DNA from: Pseudopelobacter sp964542535
GTDB lineage: Bacteria; Desulfobacterota; Desulfuromonadia; Geobacterales; Pseudopelobacteraceae
Direction: 5' to 3'
Length of the DNA stretch: 64,000 nucleotides
NCBI GenBank assembly: GCA_964542535.1
Contig: CAZIUE010000018.1
Location: 11,445-75,444 of the forward strand
The notes under the pieces are model-generated. The model saw only the letters and a list, made by a program, of their open reading frames with translations. It had not been told where the DNA came from and made no database searches. Each line of letters begins with the position of its first letter. The stretch's first letter is position 1. The position numbers were made by a program, and so were the translations under genes. Below, piece by piece: positions 9,008 to 16,090 of this stretch.

Positions 9008-10372
9008 GTGAAATCACACATTAAAAACAGGGTCAACCTCCTCGTTACCTGTGACGTACTCGCGATTGTCGTCTCTTTTGTCGTTGCTTTTGCGTTGGGT
9101 CACAGGGGGGCTTTGACCTATATGTTTGGGCTTCAGTACTGTGTGGGCATCATCACCCAGGTCGTCCTTGTATTTGTTTTGCTGTTTGTGTTTGATGCCT
9201 ATTCACTGAACAGAGCCTCCCACAGTTTCCTGCGCACGTCCCTCATGATCGGCCTGAGCCTCTTCTTGGGTGCGGTCGGTTCAACCTTTACCTTTTTCTT
9301 TCTACGGAACCAGGTCCCCCGTGCAGTTTTCATAATCTTCTATATCTCGGCTTTCATCCTGATCATTCTCATGCGCTACCTGATGCACAGAAAGGCGCTG
9401 CGCTCAAATCTGCATGTCCTGGTCGTTGGGGGAGGGGACAAGTGTGATGAACTGTATAGGCTCATCCAGAATCGCCCCCATTTGAGCATCGAAATTGTCG
9501 GATTCTTGTCCGATATGCAGGATGTACCCGACCCTCCGGGAAGCCGCCGCCTGGGAAAGGTTTCCGATCTGTTGTTCGTGGTCGAAGAGCAGGATGTGGA
9601 TACGGTCATAGTTGCTACGCGTTCCCCGATCAGCAAGCGCTTGGCCTCCGACCTAGTGGACTGCATGCAACGCAAGCTGAGTGTCGCCACCTTTACCCAT
9701 ATCGTCGAACAGATTACCGGGAAGATTCCGGTCACCTATCTGACGGACAACTGGTTCATCCTTGAACTGTGCAACCGCGATAAACGCTACTACTGGTTTT
9801 GTAAGCGCATCGCTGACATCTGCATCGCAATCTGCGGAATGCTGCTGACCCTGCCATTTCTGCTTTTGGCTGCACTGGCGATCAAACTCGATTCCGCCGG
9901 CCCGGTTTTTTACCGCCAGGAACGCATCGGCCGCGATAACCAGCGCTTCTCGGTCTGGAAACTGCGCACGATGATTGACGGGGCCGACCGGAACAGCGTC
10001 CACTGGACCCTCGACAATGACAAACGCATCACCAGGGTGGGCAAGATTCTCCGCAAACTCAGGTTCGATGAGGTGCCACAGTTCATCAACATCCTGAAAG
10101 GGGATATGAGCCTGATCGGGCCTCGGCCCGAGGCGGTCAGCCTGGTGGAGACCTATATGCGGGAGATTCCCTTCTACCTTGAACGCCACATGGTCTCACC
10201 CGGCATTACCGGGTGGGCGCAGATCAGCTACCGCTACGGTAACAGCATCGAAGATACGCTTGAGAAGCTGATGTACGATTTCTACTACATCAAGAACAGG
10301 TGTGCCGTGCTGGACATCATGATCCTGCTGAGGACGGTCCGCACGGTCCTGACCGGCAAGGGCGCCATGTAG
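9008..10372 (+). CDS. Undecaprenyl-phosphate sugar phosphotransferase (EPS initiating, PEP-CTERM-associated EpsB type)
   Basis: 454 aa from GTG 9008. The N-terminal half has four to five membrane helices and a CoA-binding-like Rossmann region (LHVLVVGGGDKCDEL, VDTVIVATRS). The C-terminal half is a bacterial sugar transferase domain (Bac_transf): GPVFYRQERIGRDNQRFSVWKLRTM, then KLRFDEVPQFINILKGDMSLIGPRPEA and PGITGWAQ. This enzyme type moves a hexose-1-phosphate to undecaprenyl phosphate, the first membrane step of EPS synthesis. The gene directly downstream encodes a PEP-CTERM protein, which fits the PEP-CTERM/exosortase-associated EpsB-like subgroup. GC content is now that of the housekeeping genes, so this gene may predate the AT-rich cluster to its left. 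Confidence 0.88.
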   Translation: MKSHIKNRVNLLVTCDVLAIVVSFVVAFALGHRGALTYMFGLQYCVGIITQVVLVFVLLFVFDAYSLNRASHSFLRTSLMIGLSLFLGAVGSTFTFFFLRNQVPRAVFIIFYISAFILIILMRYLMHRKALRSNLHVLVVGGGDKCDELYRLIQNRPHLSIEIVGFLSDMQDVPDPPGSRRLGKVSDLLFVVEEQDVDTVIVATRSPISKRLASDLVDCMQRKLSVATFTHIVEQITGKIPVTYLTDNWFILELCNRDKRYYWFCKRIADICIAICGMLLTLPFLLLAALAIKLDSAGPVFYRQERIGRDNQRFSVWKLRTMIDGADRNSVHWTLDNDKRITRVGKILRKLRFDEVPQFINILKGDMSLIGPRPEAVSLVETYMREIPFYLERHMVSPGITGWAQISYRYGNSIEDTLEKLMYDFYYIKNRCAVLDIMILLRTVRTVLTGKGAM

Positions 10373-10432
10373 GTAATCCATTACAAATGGAAACGGTTGC
10401 TATGACAGTACGAGACCAAGGAGGGAAACGCG

Positions 10433-11251
10433 ATGGGGAAACAGCACGCTGAGCGTGGGCAGGGGCGGAAAATGAGGCTCGTTTCAACGGTTGTCTGGGT
10501 GGTGGCGCTTTTGCTCATTGCGGGGATCAATACGGCGTTTGCATCATCCCTGCTGGTTGACAGGGGGTTGCCGACGGCACATCTGAATGACACCGCCGGT
10601 GCCGGCCGCAGCAATGTCGCCTGGGCACTTGAGAAGGCCAAGCAGGGATGGGCGGTCGGCGATGACTTTACGATTGGCCGCTCAGGCTCCTACCGGATTG
10701 ATACCCTGCGACTCTGGGTAGTGGGGGAGGCTTCAGGCGAGTCCCCCTATTATGCCGGCACCACATTCACCCTCTGGGGGGGCACCGATCTTGATGAAGT
10801 GCTGAGTTCGTCGGCCGTCCTGACGCCGGCGACCTATGCTGATGGCAGCTTTTATCAGAATGGCGGTGATGATTTCGCGCTCTACAGCCTCGAGTTCAGG
10901 AACCTGAACTGGCTTGTCGATGGCGATAGTTGGTACAACTTCGGTGTTACCGGAAAAGATGCCAAAGATAAGTATCAGCAGGTCTTTGTGCACGCCTCCA
11001 ATGCCGACCAGGGGGGAGTGCCGGCAGACGCCGCCGATGGTTGGCTGATCGGGTTCAGGGCGAAGAATCCGGGCAATCTCTATTATTGGACCTCGGACCC
11101 GGCGGCAGATGGTGAAGGGTGGGACAAATACAGCGATCTGAACGTACAGGTTGAAGGAACACCGGTCCCTGAGCCGTCCTGCATGCTTCTTTTCGGTAGC
11201 GGACTTTTCGGGCTTGTGGTCGTGGCAAAACGCTCGCGGAAAAATATCTAG
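10433..11251 (+). CDS. PEP-CTERM sorting-domain exported protein
   Basis: 272 aa with a strong ribosome site (AAGGAGGG) before ATG 10433. The N-terminus holds a signal peptide (VVWVVALLLIAGINTAFA). The C-terminus has VPEPS, a hydrophobic helix (CMLLFGSGLFGLVVVA) and a basic tail KRSRKNI, the hallmark of PEP-CTERM substrates processed by exosortase EpsH/XrtA-type enzymes. The middle is rich in aromatic and glycine residues and has no domain I recognise. Such proteins go to the outer surface and are tied to EPS production, in agreement with the upstream sugar transferase. No exosortase gene is in the window. Confidence 0.85.
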   Translation: MGKQHAERGQGRKMRLVSTVVWVVALLLIAGINTAFASSLLVDRGLPTAHLNDTAGAGRSNVAWALEKAKQGWAVGDDFTIGRSGSYRIDTLRLWVVGEASGESPYYAGTTFTLWGGTDLDEVLSSSAVLTPATYADGSFYQNGGDDFALYSLEFRNLNWLVDGDSWYNFGVTGKDAKDKYQQVFVHASNADQGGVPADAADGWLIGFRAKNPGNLYYWTSDPAADGEGWDKYSDLNVQVEGTPVPEPSCMLLFGSGLFGLVVVAKRSRKNI

Positions 11252-11848
11252 GACAGCGCCGCTGACCGCTCGGTCAGGCAGAGCATTGCAATGAAGAGAG
11301 CCCCCCGGAGATGTTGTAGGAGGGGCACCTATAGGGAGCATCCGGGGGGGACTTCAGTCTTTGACATGCTATGGTGGCATTGCTGTTCTGTTTGGTCGGA
11401 CGGTTGCGCAGGGCTGTGAATTATGTTGCTCAAGAGGTGGATCAGGGATGAATTGTCTCATTCCGTTGTTCAAGCGCGGCCTCAAGCAAGATATGTCCCT
11501 GAACTGTCCCCATTTCGCCTGATTTGGATACTTCTCAACCGGTCTGAATCGGACTGACACCAACCAGAAAGATGCGCTATCTGTTTGAAATGTTGTTTTT
11601 TTGTTGAGAAATAATTCAAGATTTCTTCCATGCTGCCCCGACTTTCGCTAAAACTTTCACCAAGAAGGTTTTAAGGGAGGCCGGGGCTTTTGCGTTAGAC
11701 GAGGGCCTGAGAGCAGGTGTCGAAACGCACCTGTAGGCGAAGCGGGAACATTCTGCTATAAGGGTAAAGAACTTTGACGGGTTCGGAAGTGCTCCGGCCC
11801 GGGCTGACCGCGTGCCGAATCGCGCCGTTCCACTTCCGGAGGTCCTCC
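11252..11848. other. Intergenic region between PEP-CTERM gene and cheV, no gene recognised
   Basis: About 600 bp without a convincing gene. CCCCCCGGA at 11301-11309 and TCCGGGGGG near 11341 form an inverted repeat around a 30-base loop, possibly a terminator-like structure. Short ORFs on both strands lack ribosome sites and family resemblance. TATAAG at 11756-11761 is a possible -10 box for cheV, without a good -35. Confidence 0.4.
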
Positions 11849-12748
11849 ATGACAACACCACTCGACGAAGCGCTCCAGCGCACGAAGCTGTCACAGTCCA
11901 ACCAGATGGAGATGCTCACCTTCCGCCTGACCGATGACCAGCTCTATGGCATCAACGTGTTCAAGATCATCGAAATCATTGAATGCCCCCGGCGGATCGA
12001 CCGTATGCCCAACTCCCACCCCGCAGTCAAGGGCGCCCTCGATTTTCGCGGAAAAGCCCTGGCGGTGATCGACCTCTCCGAGGCCGTCGGTCTGCCCACC
12101 AAGGATTTCCGCACTGAGCTGGCCTACATCATCATCTGCGAGTACAACCGCGAGCTGACCGCTTTCATTGTCCATGCCCCGGATACGCTGCTGACGCGCA
12201 GCTGGGCCGATATCCACAAGCCCGAGGGGGTGAATGCCGCGTCGCTGGTGGCAATCGCCTATGCGGACAGCGGCGAGACGATCATGCTGCTGGATATCGA
12301 GTCGATCCTCTCCACTGTCGTTGGCGTGGAGCGGGATTTTTCCCGGGTAACCCTGACGGGGGTGCCGGCGGATGGAACCGGTCGCCATGTGCTTATCGTC
12401 GATGACTCCCGTGCCGCCATCATGCTGCTGCAGTCGCTCTTGGACAGGATCGGGTTCTCCCACATTGCCATGACATCGGCCGACAAGGCGCTGGAGTATC
12501 TGGACAAGGAACATGGGCGCGTCGACCTGGTGATTTCCGATATCGAAATGCCCGGCATGGACGGCTTCACCTTTACCCGCACCCTGCGGGAGAAGAGCGA
12601 ATACGGGCATCTCAAGATCATCCTGCACAGCTCCATGAGCAATCCGTCCAACATCCACAAGGCCGAGCAGGCGGGCGCAGACAGATTCGTGGCCAAATTC
12701 GATCCTGAATCGCTCTCCCAGGAGATACTGACCCTGGTGGCCTCCTGA
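11849..12748 (+). CDS. cheV: Chemotaxis coupling/response protein CheV
   Basis: 299 aa from ATG 11849, with GGAGG six bases before it. Residues 20-155 form a CheW-like domain (MLTFRLTDDQLYGINVFKIIEI, AVKGALDFRGKALAVIDL). The C-terminal part is a receiver domain: HVLIVDDSRAA, phosphoacceptor Asp in LVISDIEMPGMDG, and a lysine in FVAKFDP. CheV couples chemoreceptors to CheA and is thought to act as an adaptation or phosphate-sink element. cheD follows 300 bp downstream on the same strand, but no cheA, cheR or cheB is nearby, so these are scattered chemotaxis genes. Confidence 0.93.
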   Translation: MTTPLDEALQRTKLSQSNQMEMLTFRLTDDQLYGINVFKIIEIIECPRRIDRMPNSHPAVKGALDFRGKALAVIDLSEAVGLPTKDFRTELAYIIICEYNRELTAFIVHAPDTLLTRSWADIHKPEGVNAASLVAIAYADSGETIMLLDIESILSTVVGVERDFSRVTLTGVPADGTGRHVLIVDDSRAAIMLLQSLLDRIGFSHIAMTSADKALEYLDKEHGRVDLVISDIEMPGMDGFTFTRTLREKSEYGHLKIILHSSMSNPSNIHKAEQAGADRFVAKFDPESLSQEILTLVAS

Positions 12749-13050
12749 GCCCGGGATGACCTGAACACGAGACCCCATGGCGTCCGTTCACGCGGACGCG
12801 CCACGTCGGCCGCCGCGCCGCATTCCCCCTACGCCTGTTGTCCATTGTTTGGATTCCGTGCGCAGTGCACGGCGCCTAGAGCCGTTTTCACGGCCCGTCC
12901 TCCGAAGCCCTCGATTCTCATGCCCGAGCCGACCTGCCGCGGCAGGCTTCTGTGCCGTGCGTGAAGGGTGACGCCCCGTGATACGGCGCGGGAGGCAGGT
13001 CGAGGAGCTGCCGGAACGCGGGCATATCCACCCACCAGGAATCATTAGTA
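12749..13050. other. GC-rich intergenic region with 14-bp palindrome
   Basis: About 300 bp between cheV and cheD with no believable gene; overlapping short ORFs in several frames are products of high GC. It contains the perfect palindrome CCTGCCGCGGCAGG at 12933-12946, which could be a protein-binding site. No terminator or promoter can be placed with confidence. Confidence 0.4.
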
Positions 13051-13647
13051 ATGAGAATTCAGACCTATCAGGGGTGTGAACGGGTAACCATCCAGCCGGG
13101 TGAGTACTATTCCACCGACAAAACCGGAGTCATATCGACCCTGCTTGGCTCCTGCATCGCTGCCTGCCTGTACGACCCCCGCAGACGGCTGATCGGCATG
13201 AACCATTTCATGCTCAGCAATAATCGCTATTCCCGTACCATGCCGATCCACGCCTCCGAGGCGGGACGGTACGGCATCCACGCCATGGAGCTGCTGATCA
13301 ACGACATGATGGCCAGGGGCACCAACCGCCGTCAGCTGCGGGCCAAGGTGTTCGGCGGAGCGACCATCAACAGTTGTGAAGGTGACCAGAGCAACTTCCT
13401 GTGCGTGGGGCAGATTAACTGCAAATTCATCCTGGAGTATCTGGAGGAAGAGGGAATTCCCCTCGATGCCTATGATCTGGGAGGTGAATTCGGCAGGGTG
13501 ATCCATTTTTCCAACGGCGATTTCAGCGTCCACTGCCGAAAGATCAATGCTGGCAACAGCAGCAGGCTGGCCCAGCGCGACCGCGACTGCTGGCAGCAGG
13601 CCATCGAGCGGCAGAACAGGAGCGAAGCGGCAATCGACCTGTGGTAG
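13051..13647 (+). CDS. cheD: Chemoreceptor glutamine deamidase CheD
   Basis: 198 aa from ATG 13051, preceded by AGGA. The key CheD core is visible: STLLGSCIAACLYDP holds the catalytic cysteine and GMNHFML the catalytic histidine; KVFGGA follows as expected. CheD converts particular receptor glutamines to glutamate and can interact with CheC. The protein is somewhat longer than the 160-residue family average because of a C-terminal extension with many Arg and Asn residues (from about residue 160). It pairs functionally with cheV upstream. Confidence 0.93.
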   Translation: MRIQTYQGCERVTIQPGEYYSTDKTGVISTLLGSCIAACLYDPRRRLIGMNHFMLSNNRYSRTMPIHASEAGRYGIHAMELLINDMMARGTNRRQLRAKVFGGATINSCEGDQSNFLCVGQINCKFILEYLEEEGIPLDAYDLGGEFGRVIHFSNGDFSVHCRKINAGNSSRLAQRDRDCWQQAIERQNRSEAAIDLW

Positions 13648-13763
13648 CATGGCACCGGCTGCGGGCGACAAAGCGCTTGCCTTGAACGGCGTTCGGGGCG
13701 ATAGTGCCGCACCGGCGCGTTGATCGCGGCGGCCCCATTTTTGTATCTGGAGAAAGGAATGCC

Positions 13764-14291
13764 ATGACGAAACAGACTGTTTTCCTGGTTGGCGCCCGGG
13801 CTTCGGGTAAGACGACCATCGGCCGGAACCTGGCCCGGTCCCTGGAATACCGCTTCGTTGACACCGATCAGTACATGCTGGAGACCTCCTCCCTGACCGT
13901 GGCCCAAGTCGTGGAGAAGGAGGGGTGGGAAGGGTTCCGGCGGCGGGAGAGCGAGGCCTTGCGCCTGGTGACCGGACCGGGGGTGGTGGTGGCCACCGGG
14001 GGCGGCATGGTGCTGTCCGAGGAGAACCGCCGCTTCATGCGCGACCACGGAACGGTGCTCTATCTCTCCGCGCCCGCGGCGGTGCTGGCGGCACGGCTGG
14101 AGGCGAATCCCGAAGAGGCCCAGCGCCCGACGCTCACCGGCCGCCCCATCGTGGAAGAGGTGGGCGAGGTTCTGGCGGCCCGGGAGTCGCTCTATCGCGA
14201 CGCGGCCCACCATGTGCTCGATGCCACGGCACCGCCGGAGCTTGTGGTGGCCAGGGCCCGGGAGCTGCTGGGCGCCTCTCCATCTCCCTGA
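13764..14291 (+). CDS. aroL: Shikimate kinase (AroL-like)
   Basis: 175 aa from ATG 13764, behind AGAAAGGA. The P-loop GARASGKTT is at residues 10-18, followed by RFVDTDQYML (shikimate-binding Asp) and ATGGGMVLSEENR. LTGRPIVEEVGEVLAARESLYRDAA at the end matches the lid region and the C-terminus of AroL better than AroK. It phosphorylates shikimate with ATP in aromatic amino acid synthesis. aroQ and aroE lie just downstream on the opposite strand, making a convergent shikimate-pathway group. A GTG or ATG further upstream would extend the protein without conserved sequence, so the shorter form was chosen. Confidence 0.92.
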   Translation: MTKQTVFLVGARASGKTTIGRNLARSLEYRFVDTDQYMLETSSLTVAQVVEKEGWEGFRRRESEALRLVTGPGVVVATGGGMVLSEENRRFMRDHGTVLYLSAPAAVLAARLEANPEEAQRPTLTGRPIVEEVGEVLAARESLYRDAAHHVLDATAPPELVVARARELLGASPSP

Positions 14292-14301
14292 ACGGACGTC
14301 G

Positions 14302-14329
14302 TCGCGGAGGGGGCTCTCTTCCTCCGCGA
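14302..14329. terminator. Hairpin between convergent aroL and aroQ
   Basis: TCGCGGAGG (14302-14310) and CCTCCGCGA (14321-14329) form a perfect nine-pair stem with a ten-base loop ten bases after the aroL stop. There is no clear T-run on either side, so it may be a weak terminator or RNA-protecting structure. Confidence 0.45.
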
Positions 14330-14407
14330 TCCCGGCACATCCGTCTTCACGCGCTCTCCGCGTTCTTCCGTAGCTGCTCCGGTTCTGCCCGGTTCCCTTG
14401 TTTTTGG

Positions 14408-14863
14408 TCAGTCGGGCGCCTGCCCGTTGTTCAGCAGCTCCGAAAGCGCCACCAGCGCCAGCCGGTAGCTGCCGGCCCCGAAGCCGCAGATCTGCCCCCT
14501 GGCCAATGGAGCGATGACCGAATGGTGCCGGAACTCCTCCCGGGCGTGGATGTTGGACATGTGCACCTCGACGACCGGGACCTTCAGGATCGCCAGGGCA
14601 TCGGCGATGCCGTAGCTGTAATGGGTCCAGGCGCCGGCGTTGATGACCACCGCGGCCACCTCTTCACCGTGGGCGCGGTGGATGCGCTCGACCATTTCCC
14701 CCTCGTGGTTGGTCTGGAAACAGTCCACCCGCAGCCCCAGTTCCGCGCCCCAGGCAACGACCCTGGCGTCGATTTCCGCCAGGGTCGCGTTTCCGTAGTG
14801 GGCGGGGTCCCGTTTGCCGAACATGTTCAGGTTGATGCCGTTAAGGACGAGAACGTTCTTCAT
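14408..14863 (-). CDS. aroQ: 3-dehydroquinate dehydratase, type II
   Basis: 151 aa, the usual length for the small dodecameric type II enzyme. Family landmarks are VLVLNGINLNMFGKRDP (the usual LNGPNLN motif, with Ile for Pro), CFQTNHEGEMVERI, VVINAGAWTHYSYGIADAL and VVEVHMSNIHAREEFRHHSVIA with the catalytic histidine. It dehydrates 3-dehydroquinate to 3-dehydroshikimate, the substrate of AroE, whose gene ends 28 bp upstream on the same strand. The two genes are probably one operon transcribed leftward. Confidence 0.95.
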   Translation of the reverse strand: MKNVLVLNGINLNMFGKRDPAHYGNATLAEIDARVVAWGAELGLRVDCFQTNHEGEMVERIHRAHGEEVAAVVINAGAWTHYSYGIADALAILKVPVVEVHMSNIHAREEFRHHSVIAPLARGQICGFGAGSYRLALVALSELLNNGQAPD

Positions 14864-14891
14864 GGGTTCCTTTCCGTCTCGCGGGGCGCGC

Positions 14892-15725
14892 CTAGGCGGC
14901 GTTGAGCGCGTCGGCGACCGCCTGCCGGGCGGCCGGGGGGAGGTTCCTGCCGGTCCAGGTGAGGAACTGGTGGTCGGCCTGGGAGATGAACATCTCCAGG
15001 CCGCCGATGGTCTTCCACCCGGCTGAAGCGGCCTCGCGCAGGAAGCGGGTCACGAAGGGGGTGTAGACGATGTCGTAGGCGATTCCCCGCCTGCCCGCGA
15101 AAGACTGGGCCGGGTAGGGGGTCTCCCCTTCGAACGTGCCCTTCATGCCCAGGGGGGTGGTGTTGATCAGGATGTCGGCGGCCAGGTCGCCGCGTCCTGC
15201 CCAGGGGACCGTCTTCAGGCCGAAGGTCTCCCCCAGGGTTGCTGCCGACTCCTCCACGATGTCGGTGATGGTGATGTCACGCAACCCCAGGGTCTGCAAC
15301 CCCGCTACGGCCGCCCGGGCCACACCGCCGGCTCCCAGCACCAGCACCCTGGACTGCCCCTCCGCCGGAGGGTCAGCCGCGAGGGGGGACATGAACCCCA
15401 GGATGTCGGTGTTGTCGCCGCAGAGGAGATCGCCGTCCCAGTAGAGCGTATTCGCCGCGCCCAGGGCTTTGACCCGGTCCGTCACCCGGTCCAGAAGGGG
15501 GATGATGCTCTGCTTGTGGGGGATGGTGACGCAGGCGCCGCGGATGTTCAGCAGCCTGACCGACCGGATGAAGTCGGGCAACCGGTCCGGTTCGATGGAC
15601 CAGGGCACAAGGACTCCCGGGATGCCCAGCTCGCGAAAGGCGGTGTTGTGCAGAAGCGGGCTTAAGCTGTGCCCCAGGGGATAGCCGATGACGCCGTACA
15701 GGCTGGGGGTGCTGCATGGATTCAT
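14892..15725 (-). CDS. aroE: Shikimate dehydrogenase
   Basis: 277 aa with GGAGG before the start codon. The N-terminal substrate-binding domain has VIGYPLGHSLSPLLHN and RGACVTIPHKQ (catalytic Lys). The NADP domain has VLVLGAGGVARAAV, and the end shows INTTPLGM and GLEMFISQADHQFLTWTG. It reduces 3-dehydroshikimate to shikimate. Together with aroQ (same operon) and aroL (convergent) three successive pathway steps are encoded within 2 kb. Confidence 0.95.
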   Translation of the reverse strand: MNPCSTPSLYGVIGYPLGHSLSPLLHNTAFRELGIPGVLVPWSIEPDRLPDFIRSVRLLNIRGACVTIPHKQSIIPLLDRVTDRVKALGAANTLYWDGDLLCGDNTDILGFMSPLAADPPAEGQSRVLVLGAGGVARAAVAGLQTLGLRDITITDIVEESAATLGETFGLKTVPWAGRGDLAADILINTTPLGMKGTFEGETPYPAQSFAGRRGIAYDIVYTPFVTRFLREAASAGWKTIGGLEMFISQADHQFLTWTGRNLPPAARQAVADALNAA

Positions 15726-16090
15726 GATCTGCCTCCGGATTGGTGGGGAGCGCCCGGTTTTCCTGGCGGGGGATCGCTCCGTTTCGGGTGGGTATGGGCT
15801 GATGTCCCATTTGCTTGCCGGCTGAAAGCTACCACAGAACCAGGGTCGTTGACTACCCGTTCTTTACCCTGGCGGTGCGGGCCCTGGATGTCTGCCGTAA
15901 AACCAGGGTGCCCCCCGAGCTCTCGGGCATGCCCCTGTTGGAAGGGGAGGGGGCGCTGATTTACATCGCTCCGGAAACTGTTATGCTTTGAGCCGTATCA
16001 GCCATGCCTTCTGCTCTCCGCCCCCTGTCCCCCCTGGTGTGCATCGGCACGGGCTCCTGGGGGGGAACTCGACGACAAGGTTGTTTTTTC
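15726..16090 (+). other. Intergenic region with possible gene fragment
   Basis: This region separates aroE from the sensor kinase gene. One frame, open from 15803 to TGA 15989-15991, encodes a protein-like tail (FFTLAVRALDVCRKTRV, then ELSGMPLLEGEGALIYIAPE) that has no start codon or ribosome site. It could be the remains of a gene's 3' end, but I do not recognise the family. The proximal part probably holds the promoter for aroE; no boxes were identified. Confidence 0.3.

Noticed and set aside
11369..11563. 64-codon minus-strand ORF in the gap before cheV
   Set aside because: No ribosome site or recognised family; sequence pattern fits non-coding DNA.
15669..15959. 96-codon plus-strand ORF overlapping aroE start region
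   Set aside because: Overlaps the antisense of aroE, lacks a ribosome site, and is in a different frame from the protein-like tail noted there.
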